A stretch of DNA of 64,000 bases from Leptasterias polaris (lineage: Eukaryota > Echinodermata > Asteroidea > Forcipulatida > Asteriidae). Below the pieces are notes generated by a model that worked only from the letters and a program-made list of their open reading frames with translations, did not search any database and was not told the DNA's origin. Below, one piece after another: positions 33,147-44,078 of the stretch. The stretch is taken from positions 186,001 through 250,000 of the forward strand of contig JAZGTN010000190.1 of assembly GCA_037783415.1 (NCBI GenBank), written 5' to 3'. Every line of letters starts with the position of its first letter. Positions within the stretch are counted from its first letter, which is position 1. The position numbers and the translations under genes were made by a program.

Positions 33147-33600
33147 TGCCTCATGCTAGCAAACCAAAAGGTCAATGACCGGTAGAGAAAAATTGCACTT
33201 CTCCACCCTAGCTTATGAGATTCAGTATCCGAGTCATTACCAATACGTACAATATTAGTAATCAAGTCAACATTTATGTAAATACTACATTCTTCTCAAA
33301 ATATAACATGTTTACAGAATAATACATAGATACGCGAAATAATAAGCACATGATGATCGGGGAAAGATTTAATATATATATACCAAAATAAACGAGAGGA
33401 TTAGGCTGTCAGATTAAGCCGAGGCTTGTTGAAGACAGCCTAGAAATAAAAAACTACAAACATGGAGACAAGACAAACAAGTGACGCAAAACCTCACCCC
33501 CCCCCCCCCCCCCCCCCCCCACCGAAAAAAAAGGCTATGATGCAAAAAGAGAAATACGTCTAGACCAGCAGGGCTATATTTAAGTAAATTGCCGATGGTA
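33147..33600. other. Non-genic stretch with a C24 run
   Basis: C24 lies at 33497-33520, next to an A-rich run. No gene is recognised. Confidence 0.45.
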
Positions 33601-33860
33601 GGAGCTGGACTGACTATAGAAACAGAGCTATGTCACATAATGGGAGAGGAGAAATCTTTTGTAAGATTACTTGAATCGAACCACAGATGGTGATTTTCTA
33701 ATTTATTCATGAATATAGTTCCATAAGGGTTAGGAGCTGGACTGACTATAGAAGAGAGCTATGCCACATAATGGGAGAGGAGAAATATTTTGTAAGATTA
33801 CTTGAATCGAACCACAAAGGGTGATTTTCTAATTTATTCATGAACATAGTTCCATAAGCG
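33601..33860 (+). repeat. ~129-bp tandem duplication, two copies
   Basis: The block GGAGCTGGACTGACTATAGA...GTTCCATAAG at 33601-33729 is repeated almost exactly at 33731-33859, with only a few substitutions and a 2-bp indel. The high identity means a recent duplication. Confidence 0.8.
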
Positions 33861-34768
33861 TGGCCCATAGAAACGAAGAGTGTTGCTAGAGTGCGAGTAA
33901 AAGTATATAATAACATGTGTAACCCTTGCTCTTTGATTAGTATGTAAGCGTACTATTAATAACTCACCCTCAATACAAACACTTTACTAGCTCTCTAATA
34001 ATCATGGTATATTCTGCTTTACCTCTTTCCCTCTTCTCAACGCGAAATCTGATCCGTAATTCGTGGGGGATTGGAGATAATAATTTGCTGGACTAAAACA
34101 CAAAACTACCCCCGCAGTTTGCTTAGTGTATATTTAGAGTATTGGTGCACAGTTTACGTAAACCCAGATCAATATTAAATAACATCTCTCTCGTGATGTT
34201 TTTTTCGGAAGGTAGATTTATAATTACCTTATAGTAGTGTAAATCCATCATTACATACTGTGGAGAAAAGGGGATCTTATTGTAGTACAGACCAAATCTC
34301 AGACATCACATGTTTACAAAAAAGACAGAGCCTGGACTTCCTGCGGGCACGATTTACACACAGCTTAATGAAAGGACACAAACAAATCTTGCAATTTATG
34401 AAGCTTGCACTGTCAGATTTTCATCAACTTTTGATTTGAGGAACTGGGCACAACTCAAAACTTGTTCAGCTGTTATTTTATATAGCTTGTATTTATGTGT
34501 AAATTATGACAAAAAACGTAAATATTCAAATGCGACCAATGTAGCATCTTGCCGCATGCCAGGAACTGCCTGGACAGTACAAGGTCATTCTTTTTTATAA
34601 ATAAAGTTTACTTGGTCTGTAGGGCGATATGATAATGTTTCTACTGCTCTGAATATTATTCCTTCTGTTTCAATATAAACTAGGATTTTATGGATGGTGC
34701 TGGAAAACGCTTTGAAAAGGGTAGCGCATATTGAAAGGATATAAATCATTGGTAATTGTTGTATTTGG
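33861..34768. other. Non-genic stretch
   Basis: No coding or repeat signal is recognised. The 96-codon plus frame at 34310-34600 has no family features. Confidence 0.4.
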
Positions 34769-34919
34769 GCACCCGATTCGACTACCCACCGCTGCTAATA
34801 AGTGTGCCTGGCGTATTATATAATGCGATAATATATTTCGGGCACGCTTATAGATGGCATCTCCCCCCCCCCCCCTCAAGCCTTGCTTATTAACAGCGGT
34901 GGGTAGTCGAATCGGGTGC
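34769..34919. mobile_element. 151-bp MITE with ~33-bp TIRs
   Basis: The left end GCACCCGATTCGACTACCCA matches the inverted right end TGGGTAGTCGAATCGGGTGC. Homology extends into CCGCTG(C)TAATAAG / CTTATTAACAGCGG. A 5-bp ATTTG lies outside both ends (with one extra G at the left) and may be the target duplication. It holds a C13 run at 34863-34875. Confidence 0.75.
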
Positions 34920-35640
34920 ATTTGTTGAGCGAATGTTGAGTTGTGAGTTGGGATTTATTATGGATAATATGGTTTCAACGACCTGTTTAAATTGTGCATC
35001 CGTGACTGCCGAGAAACTTGAGAGCTAGCACTTGCTGACATTGTTTTGTCAACTGTCAGACGGACCTTGTTGAATTAAAACTCACAAGCTCAACCATCTT
35101 GTCAAAATGATACGATCATTTAAATTTTTCTTTAAAATGAAATAACACCCAGCAAAATGATTTCACTGTATACTCGGGAATAATATGTACTTTCAGTCAT
35201 TAGTAAGTAATTTTGTTGTAAGTTTTCATGTCTGCAAATGATGTTATCTACTTGTATATATATATATAACACGATGCTTTCTAAGTCTTTCCATGCAGCT
35301 TTTGCTGTCACACTGTTTTAAATGCATTTTAATGCTTCGTTAATGGATAGGATTATAATTTCAAGGTTTATTTCAAAGTTTGCTGATTTATCGACACAAT
35401 TATCAACAACAAATATTACAAAAGTTTCCTTTGAAAATTTCAGTATAAGACCCTTCAAATTTGTTGAGAAAACAGCTAAGAACATAAAACAGGATTTTCA
35501 TCAAGAACGTCGAACACATCAACGATTAGCAAGGTGGCGGCGGGTACCAACCGCATCTGAGGCCGTATAGACGGCAGTATTCAAACGGACACCACGGAAA
35601 CTTGCAAAGGTTGCCTCAAGGTGTTCTTTCGAGATTCAAT
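34920..35640. other. Non-genic stretch before the 56-bp satellite
   Basis: One 82-codon plus frame (35322-35570) has a basic C-terminal end (HQERRTHQRLARWRRV) but no recognised family. I do not call it a gene. Confidence 0.35.
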
Positions 35641-35644
35641 TATT

Positions 35645-36652
35645 GGCTACGACCGCGAAAATGCACACCAGAATTAAAATTGAATTGAATTGAAGTTCTT
35701 GGCTACGACCGTGAAAATGCACACCAGAATTAAAATTGAATTGAATTGAAGTTCTTGGCTACGACCGCGAAAATGCACACCAGAATTAAAATTGAATTGA
35801 ATTGAAGTTCTTGGCTACGACCGTGAAAATGCACACCAGAATTAAAATTGAATTGAATTAAAGTTCTTGGCTACGACCGTGAAAATGCACACCAGAATTA
35901 AAATTGAATTGAATTGAAGTTCTTGGCTACGACCGCGAAAATACACACCAGAATTAAAATTGAATTGAATTGAAGTTCTTGGCTACGACCGTGAAAATGC
36001 ACACCAGAATTAAAATTGAATTGAATTGAAGTTCTTGGCTACGACCGCGAAAATGCACACCAGAATTAAAATTGAATTGAATTGAAGTTCTTGGCTACGA
36101 CCGTGAAAATGCACACCAGAATTAAAATTGAATTGAATTAAAGTTCTTGGCTACGACCGTGAAAATGCACACCAGAATTAAAATTGAATTGAATTAAAGT
36201 TCTTGGCTACGACCGTGAAAATGCACACCAGAATTAAAATTGAATTGAATTGAAGTTCTTGGCTACGACCGCGAAAATGCACACCATAATTAAAATTGAA
36301 TTGAATTGAAGTTCTTGGCTACGACCGTGAAAATGCACACCAGAATTAAAATTGAATTGAATTAAAGTTCTTGGCTACGACCGTGAAAATGCACACCAGA
36401 ATTAAAATTGAATTGAATTAAAGTTCTTGGCTACGACCGTGAAAATGCACACCAGAATTAAAATTGAATTGAATTAAAGTTCTTGGCTACGACCGTGAAA
36501 ATGCACACCAGAATTAAAATTGAATTGAATTGAAGTTCTTGGCTACGACCGTGAAAATGCACACCAGAATTAAAATTGAATTGAATTGAAGTTCTTGGCT
36601 ACGACCGTGAAAATGCACACCAGAATTAAAATTAAATTGAATTGAAGTTCTT
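35645..36652 (+). repeat. 56-bp satellite, 18 units
   Basis: The unit is GGCTACGACCGTGAAAATGC, ACACCAGAATTAAAATTGAA, TTGAATTGAAGTTCTT. Eighteen units fit exactly in 1008 bp with no length variation. Variation is almost limited to GACCG(C/T)GAAA and ATT(G/A)AAGTT, which occur in changing combinations. That pattern is expected from recent unequal exchange or gene conversion. Each unit contains GAATTGAATTGAA. No arrays of identical short repeats with unique spacers, so not CRISPR-like. Confidence 0.95.
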
Positions 36653-36867
36653 GTTGAACATAAACAATGAGGGATATGTTTCATTACTTGTTTGTTGGGA
36701 TTATTCACTAAACTTATGTAGACCGCATATAATAGAAATAACAGGTCCCGGCTTGGATTGTCCACAAAGACAATTTCTTTGACCATTGTGACCTCTCTCG
36801 CCAATGAATATCAAGAAATAGAGGCCATCAACAATAGTCGATTTGATGGAAGATCAACATAAATCAG

Positions 36868-37143
36868 GGCCCAGTTTCATGGCTCTGCTTACCACATAAT
36901 TATGTGCTTACAGCACCCTTAAAGCACACACAACCCGGTTTGTGGGGTCCTGCTATTGTTGTTCTATTATTATTCCCTTTTCTAAAGAACTCCCTTGTGG
37001 GCTCCAGGTTGAACAAAGAATTCCCTTGTGGGGTCCATTGTTCCATTGTGAAAAAGACCACACAAGGGCATTCTCGTAAATTCACACACAAGGGTCGCAA
37101 GCACAGAATTCCGCACTAAGCAGAGCCATGAAGTTTTGGGATT
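36868..37143. mobile_element. Foldback MITE (GAGCTGCTTA family) with nested element
   Basis: Outer ends are CCCAGTTTCATGGCTCTGCT (left) and AGCAGAGCCATGAAGTTTTG (right). Inside, from about 36910 to 37095, is a different repeat with CTATTGTTGTTCTATTATTA, CCCTTTTCTAAAGAA and CCCTTGTGGGG words. That inner repeat also occurs alone at 43738-44075. The nesting dates the outer element as the older one. Confidence 0.65.
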
Positions 37144-38030
37144 AAGATTGGCCAATATTAGATGAATATTGGGCGGTGTTTGTTTTCATTTGGTTGAATT
37201 TCCTTGAAGAGCAAGGGGAGCCGTGTTATCAATACATATGCAGCATATCGAATCTATGAACACAAACAAATTGTCTTTTGTCTTTTGTGTACAAAGTCTA
37301 GGAGAGAACGTAAGTCGAGGGACAAAGAAAAGTACACCAGAAATCTCAAACTTTTTGACATACATTTCGTGTTTGGAATTAAATAAGTTGTATAACTAAA
37401 CCAAAGGAAACATAAATAAGTCAATTTATATTTATATATACAAAACAAGACAAGAATAATGACAAATAAGCTTCATTTGTAAATTGAAACATAATTTCTG
37501 CCGTCAGTGTGAAAATAACGAAGTGCATCAATTATACTTTGTTTTAATCGATAATTTCCAAAGAAAATTAGTTGAGTCGTTTTACTAGACCAAAGGGAGA
37601 CCATTGATGTATTGACACAAAAGTAAGAGAAGCATAATAACAAAAAGGCTAGATGGTTAAATTGGATCGATATAGTTGTCCTGTCAATGTGGCTGTAGAT
37701 TCAAAATGTGCATCTTATAAATTATTTGATGGTTTTCAAAGTAAACATTTACATGCTCACAAGGGACCCAACTATGTTCTTCATATCAATGGATGTGTGT
37801 TGCTTCTGTGCCTCGTATACAGGATTTAATATTAACAGACCGTGTAATCGCGTACCGCCGTTGTTTGTCTTGATCTGTTTTAGATCCATTAAGTAAACAT
37901 GAATGTCGCTCTAGTTAACTTCTCATTGGCACAATTCAAGCAGAATTTGTTTAATTAAAGTTACTGTGGATTAGTGTTTAATGCTCCTAACTCGTGACTC
38001 GAGTCGAATACTTGATGACGTGGACTCGGT
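37144..38030. other. Non-genic stretch
   Basis: No gene or repeat is recognised. Confidence 0.4.
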
Positions 38031-38039
38031 TTTGACCAC

Positions 38040-40378
38040 CTGGACGCGAACTTGGATTTTGATTCAACCACCTGGACTCGGACTTTGACACAAATTCGAC
38101 CATCTGGACTTGGACTTGGATTGGATTCGACCACCTGGACTTGGACTTGGATTGGATTCGACCACCTGGACTTGGACTTGGATTGGATTCGACCACCTGG
38201 ACTTGGACTTGGATTGGATTCGACCATCTGGACTGGGACTTGGATTGGATTCGACCACCTGGACTTGGACTTGGATTGGATTCGACCATCTGGACTTGGA
38301 CTTGGATTGGATTCGACCACCTGGACTTGGACTTGGATTTGAATTCGACCACCTGGACTTGGACTTGGATTGGACTCGACCATCTGGACTTGGACTTGGA
38401 TTGGATTCTACCACCTGGATTTGGACTTGGATTGGACTCTACCATCTGGACTTGAACTTGGATTGGATTATACCACCTGGATTTGGACTTGGATTGGATT
38501 CGACCATCTGGACTTGGACTTGGATTATATTCTACCACTTGGACTTGGACTTGGATTGGATTCGACCATCTGGACTTAGACTTGGATTGGATTCGACCAC
38601 CTGGACTTCTTGGACTTGGATTTGAATTCGACCACCTGGACTTGGACTTGGATTTGGATTGGACTCTACCATCTGGACTTGGACTTGGATTGGATTCTAC
38701 CACCTGGATTTGGACTTGGATTGGATTCGACCATCTGGACTTGAACTTGGATTGGATTCTACCACCTGGATTTGGACTTGGATTGAATTCGACCACCTGG
38801 ACTTGGACTTGGATTTGAATTCGACCACCTGAACTTGGACTTGGATTGGACTCGACCATCTGGACTTGGACTTGGATTGGATTCTACCACCTGGATTTGG
38901 ACTTGGATTGAATTCGACCATCTGGACTTGGACTTTGATTGGATTCGACCACCTGGACTTGGACTTGGATTTGAATTCGACCACCTGGACTTGGACTTGG
39001 ATTGGACTCGACCATCTGGACTTGGACTTGGATTGGATTCTACCACCTGGATTTGGACTTGGATTGGACTCTACCATCTGGACTTGGACTTGGATTGGAT
39101 TCTACCACCTGGATTTGGACTTGGATTGGATTCGACCATCTGGACTTGAACTTGGATTGGATTCTACCACCTGGATTTGGACTTGGATTGAATTCGACCA
39201 CCTGGACTTGGACTTGGATTTGAATTCGACCACCTGGACTTGGACTTGGATTGAACTCGACCATCTGGACTTGGACTTGGATTGGATTCTACCACCTGGA
39301 TTTGGACTTGGATTGGATTCTACCACCTGGATTTGGACTTGGATTGAATTCGACCACCTGGACTTGGACTTGGATTGGATTCGACCATCTGGACTTGGAC
39401 TTGGATTTGAATTCGACCACCTGGACTTGGACTTGGATTGGATTCTACCACCTGGATTTGGACTTGGATTGAATTCGACCACCTGGACTTGGACTTGGAT
39501 TGGATTCGACCATCTGGACTTGGACTTGGATTGAATTCGACCACCTGGACTTGGACTTGGATTTGAATTCGACCACCTGGACTTGGACTTGGATTGGACT
39601 CGACCATCTGGACTTGGACTTGGATTGGATTCGACCACCTGGATTTGGACTTGCATTGGATTAGACCATCTGGACTTGAACTTGGATTGGATTCTACCAC
39701 CTGGATTTGGACTTGGATTGAATTCGACCACCTGGACTTGGACTTGGATTTTAATTCGACCACCTGGACTTGGACTTGGATTCGGATTCGACCATCTGGA
39801 TTTGGACTTGGATTGGACTCGACCACCTGGACTTGGACTTGGATTGAATTCGACCACCTGGACTTGGACTTGAATTGGATTCTACCACCTGGACTTGGAC
39901 TTGGATTTGAATTCGACCACCTGGATTTGGACTTGGATTGGATACGACCACCTGGACTTGAACTTGGATTGGATTCGACCATCTGGACTTGGACTTGGAT
40001 TGGACTCGACCATCTGGACTCGGACTTGGATTGGATACGACCACCTGGACTTGGACTTGGATTGAATTCAACCACCTGGACTTGGACTTGGATTGGATTC
40101 GACCATCTGGACTTGGACTTGGATTGGTTTCGACCATCTGGACTTGGTCTTGGATTTGAATTCGACCATCTGGACTTGGACTTGGATTGGACTCGACCAT
40201 CTGGACTCGGACTTGGATTGGATACGACCACCTGGACTTGGACTTGGATTGGATTCAACCACCTGGACTTGGACTTGGATTGGATTCGACCATCTGGACT
40301 TGGACTTGGATTGGTTTCGACCATCTGGACTTGGTCTTGGATTTGAATTTGACCACATGGACTTGGACTTCGATGTTT
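38040..40378 (+). repeat. 31-bp minisatellite, roughly 70-75 units
   Basis: The base unit is CGACCACCTGGACTTGGACT followed by TGGATTGGATT. Variants are CGACCATCTGG, CTACCACCTGGATTTGG, TGGATTTGAATT and TGGATTGAATT, arranged in recurring blocks of several units. The unit has no stop codon in any of six frames and 31 is not a multiple of three, so long ORFs appear in all frames on both strands (up to 334 codons). They are artefacts. Each plus-strand unit has four spaced GG pairs. Edges are diverged (38030-38095 and 40340-40378). Confidence 0.95.
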
Positions 40379-40930
40379 CGGACTTGGGACTCAACGGCAT
40401 AACCATACAAATGTCCGCGTCAAAGAGAAAAGGTTATGAATAAAAAACACCCCAAAACACGAGAGTCACCCTTATGTATTTGTTTCCTAAAAAAGTAAAA
40501 CATTATATTCAGTTGACCAATTTAGTCTTTCTTGATAATTTCGTCTTTAAATCAGCATTACTAAGACAAAACGAAGCCGACATTTAAGTCAGCGTCACGG
40601 TAGCGTGCATACTTATTTCAAAAGAAAACAGATCATTTACGCTATACTTAAACCTGATAAAATAACGTATATATTCTTACACGCATGAATTTAAGATGCA
40701 TAATCAGCGTGAGTTCCGGCAGACTTTGCAGAGACATCAACAATTTAAGTGGTATTTTTACTCTATGTGCAGCATATGGGTACTCTACATATGTATGGGA
40801 ATTATTTCCAGTCCGTGATTTTTTTTATTTAAGTAAAATAACGGAAAACAGGATAAAAAACAAACAAACAACCTTTTACTTCCACAACGCAATTATTTAA
40901 TGTATTAATTGGTTGCAGCACACGGCGCGT
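40379..40930. other. Non-genic stretch
   Basis: No gene is recognised right of the satellite. Confidence 0.4.
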
Positions 40931-40934
40931 ATGT

Positions 40935-41222
40935 ATATAGGATACGAACTGTGCTCAATTTTATAGAGCTGCTTAAGCAAACATTTTTGCTCAACACATT
41001 TTTGTTTAATAAACATGTGCAGGATACCAGTCAAAGATGCTGCATGTGGCATGGTATTATTGCCGGTAACCTTATCCTTGTCAGCATAGTTTGTTGTGCT
41101 AAGCGACTTTATGTGCTTAAGCAGCTGTATGTAATTGAGCCCTGGCCTCTACTCACCGGACGCACTCGACGATCAAGACCACATTTCATAGAGCTTCTGA
41201 TGCACAACATGTAGGAAGCACA
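40935..41222. mobile_element. Foldback MITE, GAGCTGCTTA family
   Basis: The left arm TTTATAGAGCTGCTTAAGCA and inverted right parts (TGTGCTTAAGCAGCTGTATG; TTTCATAGAGCTTCTGATGC) mark the family. Many GCTTAAGC/GCTAAGC words fall between them. It abuts the LINE remnant that follows. Confidence 0.6.
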
Positions 41223-41263
41223 ACAAAACTATGCATACCAGGTTCGGGTTACCAGCTGTATCA

Positions 41264-42305
41264 TTGGATTTTAGTCGAGCGTTTGATACAATTTCTCATG
41301 ATATACTCATCAATAAAACTTAGTTTGTGCTACAACATAAGTACCACTGCCCTTCTCTGCATAAACTCATTTGTTTCTGACCATGTGCAACATGCTGTGT
41401 AAGGTAGTCGCGTCTGATTGGCTATCAGTTAGCTTCGGGGTACCTCAAAGATCTGTAATTGGCCCCTTGCTTTTTGTAATTTATGCCAACGATCTCCAGC
41501 TTAACTTGTCGTCCAGAATTGTTCAATATGCTGATGTTTAAAAAAAAATTATTAAGGAATGTCCACCCCCATAATTGTGATCCAGATCTTTAAAATGACT
41601 TGATGACTATAGCGGACTGGGCTAAGTCTAACGCTTTAACGTTTATCCAAATAAATGTAAAACTGTTCGCTCATCTTGGAGAAACCTCCCAGAGCCATGG
41701 TACCAATAAAATGAGGCTCCACTAGAATGTGTCGACTCTTTGAAATTGCTCAGGTGCTAAATTCAGAGCAATTTATCTTGGGATCTCCAGGTCAAAGAAA
41801 CTGTATCTAATGTAACCGTGTAATAGGACTGATCCGTTTGATAGTTGGCAATTGCAATCCTGAAGTTTCTCTACACCTGTACAAATCACTTGTTATATCA
41901 ACTTTGGAATATTGCTGACCTGTTTGGTTGGTACACAAAAGGAAACATATTGACATACTCGAAGGAATTCAGCGTAGGGCTAGAAGGATGAGATATATGG
42001 AACAGTCCTTCCTGGACAGACTACATTGGGAATGATGATTTAAACTAAACGTAAGGAATTGTAAAACGTGTCCTTTATCGGTAAGTAGATAGTTTCAACA
42101 CTTCTTGTTTTAAAGTTGAAATTTTCTGAGCTACTTTAAGATTAGCAGCAGGCATTCCGATGTTCTCACTTTTCCTAATGGTAAACCTAGAACACCTTCT
42201 TTAAACTATGCTGCGGTTATACGTTTCCCCCAAAGCGTTTTCTGAACTTCGTGTTGAAACCAGAAACTCGTCGGCTCTTGATTCATTCCAGAGAATACAG
42301 TGCTT
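41264..42305 (+). pseudogene. Decayed non-LTR retrotransposon reverse transcriptase
   Basis: Fragments in shifting frames match the order of a LINE RT. LDFSRAFDTISHDIL lies at 41264-41308. At about 41425-41541 a GVPQ-S-IGPLLF-like block follows, ending in QYADV* where the catalytic YADD is lost and a stop follows. A C-terminal LYKSLV...TLEYC and IQRRARRM block lies at about 41873-41990. A last block near 42180-42240 reads PRTPSLNYAAVIRFP. Stops and frameshifts are frequent, so it is inactive. The motif style suggests the CR1/L2/Jockey side, not assigned further. The 5' half, including the endonuclease, is absent. Confidence 0.75.
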
Positions 42306-42307
42306 CA

Positions 42308-42642
42308 AGGAAGGGTACACCTTTGGTAATTACTCTTCAAGTTAATGGTCAAACAAACTTACTTGGTAAGGAACAGTGAAGATCTGTTGATATAATAAAA
42401 CACTGTTAGAAAAGACCCCTTTGAAGAAGTGTAGTTTTAGAGAAAGAGCTAATTTTCACCCCAACATTTGAATCTGAGAAGACTTCAGACATGTAGCCTT
42501 TCTATGCAACAAGGGTGTTTTTGACTTTCCTTATTTTCGTGCAACTTCTGTGACCAATTGAGCAAACATTTGGAAAGGTCTGTTATTGTATGCATATGTT
42601 GGAATACACTAAGTGAGGATACTGGTCTTTGACATTTACGGT
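42308..42642 (+). mobile_element. TTAA MITE family 1 copy, diverged, right end lost
   Basis: It starts at about GGGTACACCTTTGGTAATTA and runs through GGAACAGTGAAGATCTGTTG, GCAACAAGGGTGTTTTTGAC and ATGTTGGAATACACTAAGTG to CTGGTCTTTGACATTTAC. The final CAGTGCC end is missing. It sits directly after the LINE remnant. Confidence 0.7.
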
Positions 42643-42970
42643 GCAGCGTAAATCAATGAAATATTATTCTTTAACCTACCACATGAATAAAACAAATAAT
42701 GTAATAATAGTAATACATTCTTTAAATATTATAAAAGTCTTTCATCTTACGTTTCCTTTTCATGATAAATTTGAAACCATAACCAACTGTTGTGTTAAAC
42801 AAATTCAGGTTTCGGGTTTCATGTTTATTTTCCATACTCTAAGGCAGTACAAGACAAGGGAAACTTTTAACGGAACTTAATCATAGTAAGGGGAGGTCAG
42901 ACAAAAAGCCGATACCTGAACAAAGTCTGCCCTCTGAACAAAGAATCCATAATTATAAACATATAAGTAT
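42643..42970. other. Non-genic stretch
   Basis: AT-rich. The 83-codon plus frame has no family features. Confidence 0.4.
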
Positions 42971-43261
42971 TATTTGGTTTGCGGTAACACCATGTGTATA
43001 TCTACTTGATGGGTAGAGTTTGTTCCTGGAGAACTTGTCTTGCCATTTATTCTACTGCCGCGGAGTAGATTATTCGGAATTCGGGAGACTTCGGGGACTT
43101 CTTAGTTCTGAAAAGAACTGTTCTGCTTATTACCTACTACCTGGGCGGATGGTAGGAAATCGGCCAGGACTACTACTTTTGCTTAGTGGATCGAGGGGAC
43201 TTCTTATTATTATGTTCACTGCCGTGGAGTGAGTTCCTGCGGTGTTACCGCAAACCAAATA
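42971..43261. mobile_element. 291-bp MITE with ~21-bp TIRs
   Basis: Left end TATTTGGTTTGCGGTAACAC, right end GTGTTACCGCAAACCAAATA, an exact inverted pair. The interior has CTACTTGATGGGTAGAGTTT and two inverted GCCGCGGAGTAGATTATTC-like words. Partial relatives: TACTGCTGTGGAGTAGAATT near 57265, GTGTTACCGTAAACAAATG near 59860. Confidence 0.8.
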
Positions 43262-43737
43262 TACATTGATACCTCACCATGCAATGCCTCAAATCCCATA
43301 TATAAACACCTATTTTCAATATCAAGAATTTTCAAATTGGATAAGCAATAATTACTTTATGCAAGTGTTTTTAAACAATTTAATTTTATAAATTCATGAC
43401 ATGATATATCAATAAATTTCATTATGTAATATTGCCATCCTTAAGTTAAGGACATTTGTACTTTTGTCACATGGAAATTCAAGTAAAGTCTTTTGCTCCT
43501 AGGTATCATTAACCATCAGGGCTCGAACTTTACCCTGGACCGAAGCCCGGAGCCAGTAGTTCTAGTGTCGGGCCAGTAAACTCATGATTGGTCAAGTCCA
43601 GCAGTCTTGTGTTTTTCAATTGAATAATAATATAACCTCACTGTGTAATATCTTAATCAAAAACAAATTATGTTCAACTCTTGACTTTGGGACTAATAAA
43701 ACACATTTCAATTCTATTGAGTATAACAAATATCAAC
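43262..43737. other. Non-genic stretch
   Basis: No gene is recognised. Confidence 0.4.
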
Positions 43738-44078
43738 ACAAAATTTTGCACACACCGTTGTGGGGACTTCCTATTGTTGTTCTATTATCCCTTTTCTAAA
43801 GAATCACGCTGTGGGGACCCAGTTTAACAAAGAAAAACTTTGTGGGGACCTTATTTATGTTATTTTATTTTAAATCTTCGGACATAATTCTTTGTTGGCA
43901 GGTGCCGTCCAGGGTAAGGCAAAAGTTTTAATAACTGTCATCAAAGCGATGTGCACTCCCAGGAAACAATTGGGCCCCACAAGGGAATTCTTCAGAAAAG
44001 GGAATAGTAGAACAACAATAGTAGTACCTCACAAACCAGATTTGTACGGCTGCGTGTGTGTGTGTGTGTGTGTGTGAA
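43738..44078. mobile_element. Foldback repeat with CTTGTGGGG/CCCCACAAG words and a TG run
   Basis: TTCCTATTGTTGTTCTATTA and CCCTTTTCTAAAGAATC at the left are inverted at about 43985-44035 (TTCTTCAGAAAAGGGAATAG, TAGAACAACAATAGTAGTAC). The right end is a (TG)11-like run at about 44054-44076. It is the same family as the element nested at 36910-37095. Confidence 0.65.

Noticed and set aside
35645..36652. Regular repeats that could suggest a CRISPR array
   Set aside because: Units are contiguous 56-bp copies without unique spacers, and the genome is eukaryotic.
37961..40443. Long ORFs on both strands (up to 334 codons) with repeating NPSPSPGG or DLDWIRPSGL peptides
   Set aside because: They arise from a 31-bp satellite whose unit lacks stops in all six frames. 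Frames overlap on both strands and no start, splice or family signal supports a protein.
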